Positions 8,592 to 16,556 of a stretch of DNA of 64,000 nucleotides are shown piece after piece (the first letter of the stretch is position 1; every line of letters begins with the position of its first letter). The translations under genes and the position numbers were made by a program. This DNA is from Pseudomonas sp. Choline-02u-1. Its GTDB lineage: Bacteria; Pseudomonadota; Gammaproteobacteria; Pseudomonadales; Pseudomonadaceae. A model generated the notes under the pieces. The model did not search any database and was not told the origin of the DNA. It saw nothing but the letters and a program-made list of their open reading frames with translations. The stretch is from positions 558,001 through 622,000 of the forward strand of contig NZ_PJBC01000065.1 of assembly GCF_002836515.1 (NCBI RefSeq), written 5' to 3'.

Positions 8592-8816
8592 CAAAGAAAT
8601 TTTCCCACCATCGACACGGATACGTTACGCTCCGCCTCAAAATCAAATAATTTTGGCGCAACAAATAAATCCGTCCCCTCTCTCACAAGCGTCGAGCCTT
8701 CGAGAACCACCGTTGCATCGACGCCTTTGGCTGGACTGAACGTAGTGGCTTCGGCCACCCCCCGGGATCGTCCACATCAGCCCGAGCAGTAATACAGCCA
8801 GAATTTTTAACTGCAT
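8591..8816 (-). pseudogene. Small exported protein with a one-base frameshift in a run of six G
   Basis: The ATG at 8816 has AAGGG 7 bp upstream and starts a signal peptide (MQLKILAVLLLGLMWTIPG). The frame then shifts. Removing one G from the G6 run (C6 on the plus strand, 8758-8763) gives an open 74-aa product that continues VAEATTFSPAKGVDATVVLE and ends at the TGA overlapping the ATG of the next gene. The homopolymer, the good ribosome site and the stop/start overlap suggest a real gene broken by one base or misread. Its last third contains a 17-bp sequence also present in the hairpin at 10626-10653, so the 3' part may be repeat-derived. Confidence 0.5.
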
Positions 8817-8826
8817 TTGCTCGCCC

Positions 8827-8976
8827 TTACTCCCACTTGCATCCGGACTCTGGAGAGGAGTCGATGCTAGTGTTGATTCTGAAGCTGTACACCTTGCCGC
8901 TGGACTGCTTTGTGTAAGACATCGAGACGATCTGCGAGCCTTGAGTCATCAACTCATAAGTGCCCGTGACCTTCAA
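8827..8976 (-). pseudogene. Short orphan frame, possible 3' remnant of an exported-protein gene
   Basis: Between the 247-aa LprI protein and the small frameshifted gene there is a 49-codon frame reading LKVTGTYELMTQGSQIVSMS and ending SSPESGCKWE. It has no good start (TTG at 8976 or an internal ATG) and no ribosome site. The composition looks like coding sequence, with a terminal Cys-Lys-Trp-Glu as in a secreted protein. I read it as the leftover 3' end of a lost gene, but it could be a very small real gene. Confidence 0.35.
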
Positions 8977-8986
8977 ACGCTTTACT

Positions 8987-9730
8987 TCACTGTTTGTTCT
9001 TGTCCGGAGCCATTGCCAATTGACGCGCTCGCTCTATCGTCGCGCGGATCAAGCAGGAGTTCGACCATTCCCCAAACACCGATTTATACGATTTCGCCTC
9101 AGGCAGACACTCCGCATCGCGAAACTTCATCCAGGCTCTTTGGGTTTCTCTCAGCTCTTTCTGTGCTTTTTCGTCCAACCGCTCCATGCGCTCCCGGTAA
9201 ACCAGGTTGAGCAGTGCATCCGTATCCGTCACGACCAGATCAAGCGTCCCACTCGGCAAAGTTGGCCACACAACGTCCGCCAATGCCTGCTTGGTTTCGT
9301 TGTTCCAATTGTAGAAACCGTTCTCTTCAATTTTCAGCCGGGCAGACCGCCCATAGTGATTGGTCGGATCGCTCTCGCTGACTTCCGATTGGTAAACAAT
9401 TTCCAGATAGATCGGGTCACTTGAGCGCTGAGGATCATTCAGCAGCGTTTGTCGAACAATGGCGCGTTGCTTTTTGCTCTCGGTTATTTCAATCGAAAAG
9501 CAAGGATCCGGGCCGGGACGGTCGGACGATTTCCCCCTCGCCAGACAATCTTTACGAAGGGCCATGGACGGAGCATCCGGCCCCCATCCTACGTCTACAA
9601 CCCTCACGAGCAGTCGTATTTCCGGATCTTTGGAAAAATCCGCCTGAAGCACCGTTGCGATCATCGTGCCTTCCGCATGGGCGAGGGACGATAGCAGTAA
9701 AAAAACGACGCCGAATCTGAAAATCTTCAT
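8987..9730 (-). CDS. Exported protein with C-terminal LprI/DUF1311 domain, 247 aa
   Basis: The ATG at 9730 is chosen over longer alternatives because AAGGA lies 9 bp upstream and a signal peptide follows at once (MKIFRFGVVFLLLSSLAHA). The middle ~120 residues are an unknown domain with paired cysteines (LRKDCLARGKS, DPCFSIEI). The C-terminal ~80 residues are a DUF1311/LprI domain (LLNLVYRERMERL, ETQRAWMKFRDAEC, SNSCLIRATIERARQL). Domain order is the reverse of the 7452-8591 protein. LprI-family proteins bind and inhibit lysozyme in other bacteria, so protection against muramidase attack in the periplasm is a reasonable guess. Confidence 0.75.
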   Translation of the reverse strand: MKIFRFGVVFLLLSSLAHAEGTMIATVLQADFSKDPEIRLLVRVVDVGWGPDAPSMALRKDCLARGKSSDRPGPDPCFSIEITESKKQRAIVRQTLLNDPQRSSDPIYLEIVYQSEVSESDPTNHYGRSARLKIEENGFYNWNNETKQALADVVWPTLPSGTLDLVVTDTDALLNLVYRERMERLDEKAQKELRETQRAWMKFRDAECLPEAKSYKSVFGEWSNSCLIRATIERARQLAMAPDKNKQ

Positions 9731-9899
9731 TCCTTGGTTTCCTTGAAAAACTATAAAAGTCTGCAATTCACACGATCTGAATTTGACCCACTCAACCTCA
9801 GAATCAGATACAGGTGTCCTGCTGTAAGACCCTTCCACTTTCTGACGCAAACGTTTAAACAGAACTTACGATCCTCCGATCTTCTGCTAAACGGATGTC

Positions 9900-10022
9900 A
9901 TGTTTGTCGGACATTTCCCGCAAGACACCGAGCCATCCATGAACTATCCGACCTCTCCGTTCGCCGTTAACCTTGATTTGTCACCGCAAAAAACGGTGAC
10001 ACGGACGTGCAAGTCCGGGTAA
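9900..10022 (+). other. Possible leader peptide ORF, 40 or 27 codons
   Basis: An ATG at 9900 and an in-frame ATG at 9939 lead into the same short frame (MNYPTSPFAVNLDLSPQKTV...), which ends at TAA 10020-10022. The frame runs through the first two hairpins of the leader, so translating it would melt them. The ribosome site is weak (CGAG before 9939). It could be a regulatory leader peptide or chance. Confidence 0.25.
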
Positions 10023-10145
10023 AAGACGACGCGCAACGTGATTGGTCGCTGATCAGGCATATCGCTGCTCGCGGTATCGACTCTATGGCGGCTGTGCGTG
10101 GGAGAACCTTCTTTCGAGAGCGATCTGCCGGGTCCGTCTGCCCGG
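9979..10145 (+). promoter_or_regulatory. Candidate structured 5' leader of the DUF6124-like gene
   Basis: Three hairpins can be drawn by eye. TGTCACCG/CGGTGACA (9979-9986 with 9994-10001) closes an A-rich 7-nt loop. Directly after it come CGGAC/GTCCG (10002-10006 with 10013-10017, loop GTGCAA) and then, 110 bp further on, CCGGG/CCCGG (10128-10132 with 10141-10145). None has the U-tract of a terminator. The back-to-back hairpins followed by a long spacer to a well-spaced GGAG ribosome site suggest a structured 5' UTR, but no known Rfam family is recognised. Confidence 0.35.
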
Positions 10146-10229
10146 TCTTGCACACCTGCGCACAGTTGCCACCTTATTTGCGTGCAAGCGAACGGTGGTG
10201 GCTCCTTACCTACAGACGGAGATACGCCC

Positions 10230-10616
10230 ATGTTCAAAGTAACGCCCAACCCGCCAGAAAGTACTGGTGCCCCTGCCGAAGAATCCCTCGACACTGCGAC
10301 GCTCGGCAAAGAAGCCGCCGACCGCGCCTTCGCCCACTACTTCACGCCCCCCCACGACAAACAGTCCAAGCGCCGCAAAGGCAGACTCTTCAACGCCGCC
10401 AATGACATCGACTCGGAAGCCCTCCTGGCCAACGCCTCCGAAGACATGCTGTCCATCAGCGCCATCGCTGCCAAATTAGCCGACGATGTCGAAGGCTCAA
10501 ACCGCTCCGTAGCGTTAGCCCTTAGCCGAATTGCCGATGGCGCGCAGCTTACGGTGGAGCGTGCGCTGGATCATCTGGAGGAGTTAATTGCGGCAAGGCA
10601 GGAAGTGAAGACGTAA
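10230..10616 (+). CDS. Short Pseudomonas-specific protein, DUF6124-like, 128 aa
   Basis: ATG with GGAG 9 bp upstream; the longer open frame upstream belongs to the leader. The sequence begins MFKVTPNPPEST, typical of a short multi-copy Pseudomonas family usually labelled DUF6124 (name given from memory). An Ala-rich helix follows (LGKEAADRAFAHYF), then a basic patch (KQSKRRKGR), then the conserved DSEALLANASEDMLSISAIA and a helix ending TVERALDHLEEL. There is no signal peptide or membrane segment, so it is cytoplasmic. Function is unknown. A frameshifted relative lies at 5806-6041. It is the only intact plus-strand gene in the first 40 kb. Confidence 0.7.
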   Translation: MFKVTPNPPESTGAPAEESLDTATLGKEAADRAFAHYFTPPHDKQSKRRKGRLFNAANDIDSEALLANASEDMLSISAIAAKLADDVEGSNRSVALALSRIADGAQLTVERALDHLEELIAARQEVKT

Positions 10617-10625
10617 AGATAAGAA

Positions 10626-10653
10626 GGGGACGGATTCAAATAAATCCGTCCCC
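10626..10653. terminator. Hairpin GGGGACGGATT/AATCCGTCCCC between convergent genes
   Basis: A perfect 11-bp stem with a 6-nt loop (CAAATA) sits between the plus-strand gene ending at 10616 and the minus-strand gene ending at 10672. The right arm plus loop (17 bases) recurs at 8662-8678. The GGGGACGGATT motif is one I associate with repeated elements of Pseudomonas genomes. It probably serves as a bidirectional terminator and may be of mobile origin. Confidence 0.6.
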
Positions 10654-10671
10654 CGTTAAGCCATTTTTCGG

Positions 10672-11082
10672 TCAGTTATTAAGCTTGGCAACGCACTTCT
10701 CATAAAGCTTTGAATACTTTTTGTCGTACACCAATTCAACCGGCTCATCAAGATCAGCCGAGGCATTAAACAAGGTTTTGTCTTGCGGATAATACTTGAT
10801 CCAGCCGACGATACCTTCTCCCGACGCATCATAGTGCAACTGCGCGAGCACTCTCTCTCCATTGTCATCATCAATCAGCAAGTTGATGTTTTCTTTCTTT
10901 GTATAACGAAATGGAAAGTTACTGCTTCTAACCAGCTCTGTCAGATACCCATAGCAACCCGCACTGTCTGAGCGCGCATCAACAGTTTCATCGTTACCTG
11001 CAAACACCAAACTGGCAAAAGCCGAAAAAACAAAACCAAAAAACAGGTTCAAGCTGATACGTTTATATTTCATGACTTTCAT
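10672..11082 (-). CDS. Small exported protein, 136 aa, paralogue of the gene at the left edge
   Basis: The ATG at 11082 has AAGG 8 bp upstream and directly abuts the stop of the 973-aa effector gene, so the two are co-transcribed. The signal peptide is around LNLFFGFVFSAFASLVFAG. The mature part contains CYGYLTELVRSSNFPFRY, INLLIDDDNGERVL and a C-terminal CVAKLNN; the two cysteines may pair. The partial gene at 1-184 shares the first two motifs. Because it follows a peptidoglycan-hydrolase effector it may be a second periplasmic immunity or accessory protein, but no family function is known. Confidence 0.75.
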   Translation of the reverse strand: MKVMKYKRISLNLFFGFVFSAFASLVFAGNDETVDARSDSAGCYGYLTELVRSSNFPFRYTKKENINLLIDDDNGERVLAQLHYDASGEGIVGWIKYYPQDKTLFNASADLDEPVELVYDKKYSKLYEKCVAKLNN

Positions 11083-14004
11083 TTATTCACCTTTCTCCAA
11101 CGCTTCTACAAAACGAGCGCGAATCGCCTCAATGTGTTTTTTGTATACTGCTTGCACATTCGTATCGGTAGAGTGCCAGCGTGCCCACTGACCATTGTGC
11201 CGCTTGATATAGGCCGCCTTATACTCCATACCCGCTATCACCGAAGGCAATACGACAAAAACTTTCTTCTTGTCGGTGATTTGTGCGTTTCCGCCTTGAC
11301 CGCTCATCCCTTTGTTTTCAAACGCCGACCACGTACCGGTGGGGGTGTATTCAGGATTGGCCTCAAAAATAGAACTGTCCCAACCATAGTATGGAGGTTG
11401 ACCAAAAGCTTCCATACCACCGGTTCCGCAATGCGCGTATTGACCGGATTCAAAGTGGCCGGTCTCATCGCGATACATACGCTCAATAATGACCGCCATC
11501 TCTTTACCGTATTTCTCGTAAATTACTTTGATTGCGGCTTTGCCATCTGCGACTGTAAATAATCCAGCATGAGCAACAGGACCTTTGGCCTTGAAATTAC
11601 CGATGAACTCTATCGGATGAAAATGATAAATCTGACTTGGCAACGGGATTTGCATGGCACCTGCCATCTCATCCCAGAACACGAGCTTATCTATTCGCTC
11701 TTGCTCATGCTTGAGCAATTCAGGCGAGTCCTTCATCAATTTTTTCAGCCGTTCCCACTTGGGCTCAGTGGACTTCGCTTGCCATTCCGTTGGATGGTAA
11801 GCAATCAGTTTCGACCACTCGCTGCGTATCTCAGGATCTCGCAAAGCACTTTGCAGTTCTGCAGACGTGACTTCGTTATCCTGTGTACCTTTTGCATCAA
11901 TCCTGGCATACAACTCCTTAAAGAAAGCGGGCATGTCATCTGGATCCAGAAACCCGTCGGCTATGGCATTGCTCTCTTTGATGACTTTGAAGCCAAGCTT
12001 CTCCCAATCATGCTGACAGATTATTTCCTGTTTTTCTTTTTCGATAAACCCGGTTTGCGGCTTGCCGTCACTCTGAAATATGGCCCGAACCCATTCCTTG
12101 CCTGCACTGTCTTTAATAATGGTTGGACGATCAACGGGCACTAATGTATCTGCTGGTAACCCGGGCTCCTGAGGAGTGAATACCGGTGCCTGATCGGTAC
12201 CACCTTTGGCAGCTAATACCTGACCCTTTTTCAACTTCAGATATTTTTTGCCTTCAACCAATGCTGCAGGATTTTTCAAATACTCTTCAAGTTTCTCATC
12301 CGAGCTGAAAATCTCGATGTGAACCTGATGTTTCTTGCTGATATTTCCTTTATCGTCCGCAGGTGTTTCGTAGAGACCTAGATAACCGATCGGCTCACCC
12401 GCCTTGATTGCTGAATTACACACCACAACACTGTCAAAAACAGTAGGAATTGTGCTTTTTCTCTTGATAACAGCACCTGACCCGACATCGTCCACACTGC
12501 ACCAGAACGTCGCAGGTAAAACACCCTTGCCTTTTAGGCCTGTGCCTGCCGACGGAACGAAAGTGCATTCTGCCATGGGGTACTTTTTACCATCCACTAA
12601 CAGCCATTTGATCTTGTCACTGTCAAAGCGGATTGTACTTCCGGTACACAGCACTTGATCGGGAGCTACTTGTTCTCCTGCTTTATCGCCGGATGGAGCT
12701 CCTCGAACCTTCAGACCACGCGGAGCGGTAATCGTAGCCTCCACCATGCCTTTCCAGTAGCCGGGAACCTTGCGCTCGGGTGGGAGCACTGTTTTCAAGC
12801 GTTCCTTGTTTTTGCTGTTCTTAATGGGCTGACCGTTTTCTTCGGTAGCGAACCAGACGACATCATCTTTCTTGAGTTCACCAATTTTTCCCTTGAGGAT
12901 TTTGCCCTGAGCAAAATTGTATTTACCGTCAGCCGTCGGCTGCTCTTTTAGTATTTCAAACTCGACACCCGACGGTATGTTTTCCACAACCGTACTTTGT
13001 GGATCGTCTTTATGATGTGTTCGAGCAGGCCAGCCACCGTTAACAACGGCAACTACTCTAGGGGCTTTCTCTTCTTCTGCCGTGTAAAGTTCATAGGGCA
13101 ACACGTGCATGTAAAGGCTAAAGAAAACCAGCTTATTGGTTTTTACTCCCTCGGACTTTTCATTCGCGGGTGATTCATACTCGTGTCGAACAAGACAAAA
13201 TGAAGTGGAGTACTGCAAGCCTTTGGCCGGTTCGAAATCCGACGTCAGATAGTTCTTGTTCAAGCGATAGGCGACGACTACCCCATCGGCCATACAGCGC
13301 ACAGGCTCGTCCCTGATGCACTGTGGTGCACTGGCGTTAGTGATGTGGATTCCACCGTGCCAGAAATGGTTGCTTCCGAGCAAATAGTGCCCGGCTGTCT
13401 CGCCTTCCAAGGCTTTGTACAGTTCCTCTGCATCCTCAAACTGGCTGCCGCCATGCTTCCTGATCGGGTATTGGAAACTCATTTTTTGCGTCGACGCAGC
13501 GGCAGCAGGCGTTGTGGCAGGTGTTGCCGCAGGAGCGGCCGCCGTTGCGTTATCCGGATGCGTCAGATTCGAGATATCGAACCCACGAGGGTTCACCGTC
13601 GCATGACCTTGCGCCAGGTTGGGGTGACCTTTGGTGCCGTTCCTCAAAACCTCAAAATGCAAATGGGCACCGGTTCCGATACCCGTGTTACCACACGGGC
13701 CGACCGTTCCACCCTTTGCTACTGCTGCCCCCATCGCCAAGGGCGATGCTGAGCGCATATGTGCATAAAGCGTATGCACGATTTCAGCGCCATTCGCGTG
13801 CTCTAGAACGACCACATTGCCGTAGCCATTCATGACGCCTTTATAAACAACCTTTCCCGCGCCGGCTGCTGGAATGGGTGTTCCAGCGGGTGCCGCCCAG
13901 TCTTCACCCCGGTGTGGTCTGACCAACCCGCTCACCGGATGCACCCGAGTAGGGTTCCATGCACTCGTATAATGAAATGGCGCGCCTGGATTAAAATATT
14001 CCAT
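11083..14004 (-). CDS. T6SS effector: M23 peptidase plus C-terminal lysozyme-like domain, 973 aa
   Basis: Residues 1-150 form an M23 (LytM) endopeptidase domain with metal ligands His31 and Asp35 (HRGEDWAAP), and His114/His116 in GTGAHLHFEV. A linker of Ala-Thr repeats (TPATTPAAAAS) follows, then a second M23-like region (SNHFWHGGIHITNASAPQ), an SH3-like stretch (GLKVRGAPSGDK), and an EF-hand-like segment (RIDAKGTQDNEVTSAEL) common in VgrG-linked peptidoglycan effectors. The last ~150 residues (IERMYRDETGHFESGQY, FGQPPYYGWDSS) look like a lysozyme-type glycosidase with the Glu of RDETGHF as candidate catalyst. No signal peptide is present, fitting export by VgrG, which lies two genes upstream. 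Two cutting activities, peptide and glycan, are inferred from the domains. Confidence 0.8.
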   Translation of the reverse strand: MEYFNPGAPFHYTSAWNPTRVHPVSGLVRPHRGEDWAAPAGTPIPAAGAGKVVYKGVMNGYGNVVVLEHANGAEIVHTLYAHMRSASPLAMGAAVAKGGTVGPCGNTGIGTGAHLHFEVLRNGTKGHPNLAQGHATVNPRGFDISNLTHPDNATAAAPAATPATTPAAAASTQKMSFQYPIRKHGGSQFEDAEELYKALEGETAGHYLLGSNHFWHGGIHITNASAPQCIRDEPVRCMADGVVVAYRLNKNYLTSDFEPAKGLQYSTSFCLVRHEYESPANEKSEGVKTNKLVFFSLYMHVLPYELYTAEEEKAPRVVAVVNGGWPARTHHKDDPQSTVVENIPSGVEFEILKEQPTADGKYNFAQGKILKGKIGELKKDDVVWFATEENGQPIKNSKNKERLKTVLPPERKVPGYWKGMVEATITAPRGLKVRGAPSGDKAGEQVAPDQVLCTGSTIRFDSDKIKWLLVDGKKYPMAECTFVPSAGTGLKGKGVLPATFWCSVDDVGSGAVIKRKSTIPTVFDSVVVCNSAIKAGEPIGYLGLYETPADDKGNISKKHQVHIEIFSSDEKLEEYLKNPAALVEGKKYLKLKKGQVLAAKGGTDQAPVFTPQEPGLPADTLVPVDRPTIIKDSAGKEWVRAIFQSDGKPQTGFIEKEKQEIICQHDWEKLGFKVIKESNAIADGFLDPDDMPAFFKELYARIDAKGTQDNEVTSAELQSALRDPEIRSEWSKLIAYHPTEWQAKSTEPKWERLKKLMKDSPELLKHEQERIDKLVFWDEMAGAMQIPLPSQIYHFHPIEFIGNFKAKGPVAHAGLFTVADGKAAIKVIYEKYGKEMAVIIERMYRDETGHFESGQYAHCGTGGMEAFGQPPYYGWDSSIFEANPEYTPTGTWSAFENKGMSGQGGNAQITDKKKVFVVLPSVIAGMEYKAAYIKRHNGQWARWHSTDTNVQAVYKKHIEAIRARFVEALEKGE

Positions 14005-14009
14005 ATTGA

Positions 14010-14480
14010 TTACTCACTGTACTCGTCACAGTAGAAGATCGAACTTCCTTGTTGCTTTGGATCGGCGATCAAAATCGGAGCATTGCCTTCACTCTGATTT
14101 ATTTTTAAGTCTTTGAAGCGCTCACGTAAGGCGGCTTCAACTACCACTGGACTTTCTTTCAAGTAGATGGCGTGAACACTGAAAGGGCCTTTATACGGAA
14201 TGGCAATCTGGCTGACCGTCAAACCATAGAATTTATCGTTCACGCAATAAAACGCAGCTTCATCAACCCGACAAGGTTCAAGCTTTTTATCAATAAAATA
14301 TTGGCCACTTGGCTTGTTGGTAACCGGGTCGAGAAAAATGTTATGGATGTTGCACGTTTCAATACCGGTGAACTGCTCCTCCAGCGTCATTTGGGAGCAA
14401 GCGCTTAATACCAAGAGTGCAATAAGCAGCGGCGCCCGTTTGAATCGCTGCATTGCCTGAGATGTTCTGATGTTGAGCAT
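14010..14480 (-). CDS. Lipoprotein, probable immunity protein for the 973-aa effector
   Basis: The start at 14480 has AAGGA 8 bp upstream; ATGs at 14489 and 14453 are also possible. A type II signal sequence (KRAPLLIALLVLSAC) ends in lipobox LSAC, predicting an anchored periplasmic protein. The mature part has paired cysteines (IETCNIHNIFL, KLEPCRVDEAAFYCVNDKF). It lies between vgrG (11 bp downstream of its stop) and the effector (5 bp before its start). A periplasmic lipoprotein next to a cell-wall hydrolase effector is the standard layout of a T6SS immunity gene. No domain name is recognised. Confidence 0.75.
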   Translation of the reverse strand: MLNIRTSQAMQRFKRAPLLIALLVLSACSQMTLEEQFTGIETCNIHNIFLDPVTNKPSGQYFIDKKLEPCRVDEAAFYCVNDKFYGLTVSQIAIPYKGPFSVHAIYLKESPVVVEAALRERFKDLKINQSEGNAPILIADPKQQGSSIFYCDEYSE

Positions 14481-14491
14481 TCGCTTCATCC

Positions 14492-16528
14492 TTACTCTGA
14501 AAACACAAAAAAAGCTTTCGGCTTAACCTTCTCAGGCACCGCATTCCCCAACGCCTGATCCATCAAACTCCCCGCCTTATCCTTATCCGCCGCCCCCGGC
14601 AGCACCGGCGGTTTAATCCCGATTCCAGTCCCCGACCCAGCCGAGCCACCGGCATTGATTTTGATCACCGGCCCAACCACCGTAACCCCACCACCATCCA
14701 GCTTGATAAAGCTCCCACCACCCACGATGGTCAGCTCCGTCCCCGCCTCGATAACAATCTTGTCCCCAGCCTTAAGGTGAATCTCTTTCCCCACGCTGGT
14801 GAGCTGCGCAGTCCCCAGCTTCACATGCTGGTTCTGCCCAACCGTGAGGTGATCATCCAGCTTCGCTTCAACCTTGCGGTCGGAGATCGTGGTGCGGTGT
14901 TCTTCAGCCTTCAGCTCGGTGTAGGTGTTCTTCACCACCGTGTCGTGACGTTCATTGCCGACCCGAATCTTCTGGTCATGCTCAACGTTTTCATCCCAAT
15001 CGCGCTGGGCGTGGATGTAGATCTGCTCCGAACCTTTCTTGTCTTCGATGCGCAGTTCGTTATACCCACCACCACCCGGCGAGCTAAGCGTTTTGAACAC
15101 GCTGCGAGTCTTGTTCGCCGGGAGTGCATACGGCACCGGGTTTTCCTTGTGGTACAGGCAGCCGGTCACCAGCGGTTGGTCGGGGTCGCCTTCGAGGAAG
15201 GTGACGAGGACTTCCATGCCGATGCGCGGGATGGAGATGGCGCCGTAGCGGTCGCCGGCCCAGGAGCTGGAGACGCGCAGCCAGCAGCTGGTTTTGTCGT
15301 CGGCCTGGCCTTCGCGGTCCCAGTGGAACTGGACTTTGACGCGGCCGTACTGGTCGCAGTGGATTTCTTCGCCTTTGGGGCCGGTGACCATGGCGGTCTG
15401 GCTGCCGAGCACGCGTGGTTTCGGGTGTTCGAGCGCCGGGCGGTAGAACACGTCCCACGGGGTGGCGAGGAAGCGGTTGCGGTAGCCCTGGTGGAAGTCG
15501 TCCTTGTTGTCGGTGGTGTCGCTGGTCACGCCTTCTTCGAGGACTTGCGGTTGTTTGCCTTCGTGGAAGATTTCGGTGAGCAGCCACAGGTCGTTCCACT
15601 CGCTGCGCGGGTGGTCGGACATTTCCATGAAGTGGCCGCTGACCAGTCTGGTCTGGTCGCCGCGACCTTCGGCCTGGCGGTAGTCGGCGCGGTGGCGTTC
15701 GAGGGCGCGCTGGCTGAGGAACTTGCCGCGCGCGCGGTCGATGAAGCGGCCGGGGTAGTCGTAGTCTTCGAGATCCGGCTCAGTGCTCTCACCGTCAGGT
15801 TTGTACGCGGCTTCCATTTGCAGGCGCGGTTTTTCAAAGTCGTAGTCGCGGCGCGTGGTGCGCGTGGTGCGGGTTTCCAGGCGCAGTTTGAAGGCTTTGA
15901 TCACCGGCTCGTCGGCGACCATACCGCTGCCCTGCACATAAGCAGTTGGCTGCCCAAGGTTCTGGAACACGGTCTGGTCGTCGCCGAACACCAGCAGGTG
16001 CGCTTTTTCGCTGTGCTGGAAGTGGTAGTGAATGCCTTCCTCTTCGCACAGGCGCTGCACGAAATGCAGGTCGGTTTCGTCGTACTGCACGCAGTAGTCG
16101 CGATCCGGGCACGGCCGGCTGAGCTGGAAGCTGTAGGCGTTGCTCTTGATGCCGTGCTCTTCGAGGATCAGCGCGATAATTTTCGGCGCCGACATCTGCT
16201 GGTAGATGCGCTGGTTGGTGCGGTGATGCAGGTATTGCAGTTGCGGCACCATCGACACTTTGTAGCGAGTCAGGCGCTTGCCGGCATCACCCTGGGCGAC
16301 GCGGTAGATCTGCCCGTGAATGCCACTGCCCTGCGGATCGAAAGCCAGGAAGGCCTGTTTGTGCAGGAGTTTTTCCAGGTCCAGATCCGGGTTTTCGCTG
16401 ACCAGTTCGAGGTCGAAGCGATACGCCTGGCTGATGCCTTCGGTGCCGGTGAACGACAGCACTTGCAGGTCGCCGACGTAGTCTTCGACCTTGAGGCTGA
16501 AGTGGGTTTCGTTAGCTGAGTTGAACAT
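14492..16528 (-). CDS. vgrG: T6SS spike protein VgrG (TssI), 678 aa
   Basis: Typical VgrG: gp27-like N-terminal part (VLSFTGTEGISQAYRFDLEL, DETDLHFVQRLCEEEGIHY), gp5-type OB fold (SSSWAGDRYGAISIPRIGME, VTFLEGDPDQPLVTGCLYH), and a beta-helix tail of repeats (LTVGQNQHVKLG, IHLKAGDKIVIEAG). The tail ends after a Gly-rich linker with KAFFVFSE and no extra catalytic domain. A good AGGGAG site precedes the ATG. The gene starts 28 bp after the kinase stop, so it is the tail of the T6SS operon, and it is followed by immunity and effector genes. It sits at the tip of the Hcp tube and carries the effector out. Confidence 0.95.
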   Translation of the reverse strand: MFNSANETHFSLKVEDYVGDLQVLSFTGTEGISQAYRFDLELVSENPDLDLEKLLHKQAFLAFDPQGSGIHGQIYRVAQGDAGKRLTRYKVSMVPQLQYLHHRTNQRIYQQMSAPKIIALILEEHGIKSNAYSFQLSRPCPDRDYCVQYDETDLHFVQRLCEEEGIHYHFQHSEKAHLLVFGDDQTVFQNLGQPTAYVQGSGMVADEPVIKAFKLRLETRTTRTTRRDYDFEKPRLQMEAAYKPDGESTEPDLEDYDYPGRFIDRARGKFLSQRALERHRADYRQAEGRGDQTRLVSGHFMEMSDHPRSEWNDLWLLTEIFHEGKQPQVLEEGVTSDTTDNKDDFHQGYRNRFLATPWDVFYRPALEHPKPRVLGSQTAMVTGPKGEEIHCDQYGRVKVQFHWDREGQADDKTSCWLRVSSSWAGDRYGAISIPRIGMEVLVTFLEGDPDQPLVTGCLYHKENPVPYALPANKTRSVFKTLSSPGGGGYNELRIEDKKGSEQIYIHAQRDWDENVEHDQKIRVGNERHDTVVKNTYTELKAEEHRTTISDRKVEAKLDDHLTVGQNQHVKLGTAQLTSVGKEIHLKAGDKIVIEAGTELTIVGGGSFIKLDGGGVTVVGPVIKINAGGSAGSGTGIGIKPPVLPGAADKDKAGSLMDQALGNAVPEKVKPKAFFVFSE

Positions 16529-16556
16529 CGTGTGCTCCCTGTTCGAATGTCATCCG

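Larger units (their letters stand above)
9731..10229. other. Non-coding stretch (~500 bp) upstream of the DUF6124-like gene
   Basis: It separates the minus-strand LprI row from the plus-strand gene at 10230. The left ~150 bp is the promoter side of the LprI genes and contains no motif I can call. The right part holds the structured leader (9979-10145) and a possible leader peptide (9900-10022). No tRNA-like or transposon-end structure is visible. Confidence 0.5.

Noticed and set aside
14777..16519. 580-codon open frame antisense to vgrG
   Set aside because: Shadow of the vgrG coding frame with Val/Ala/Phe-rich low-complexity sequence.
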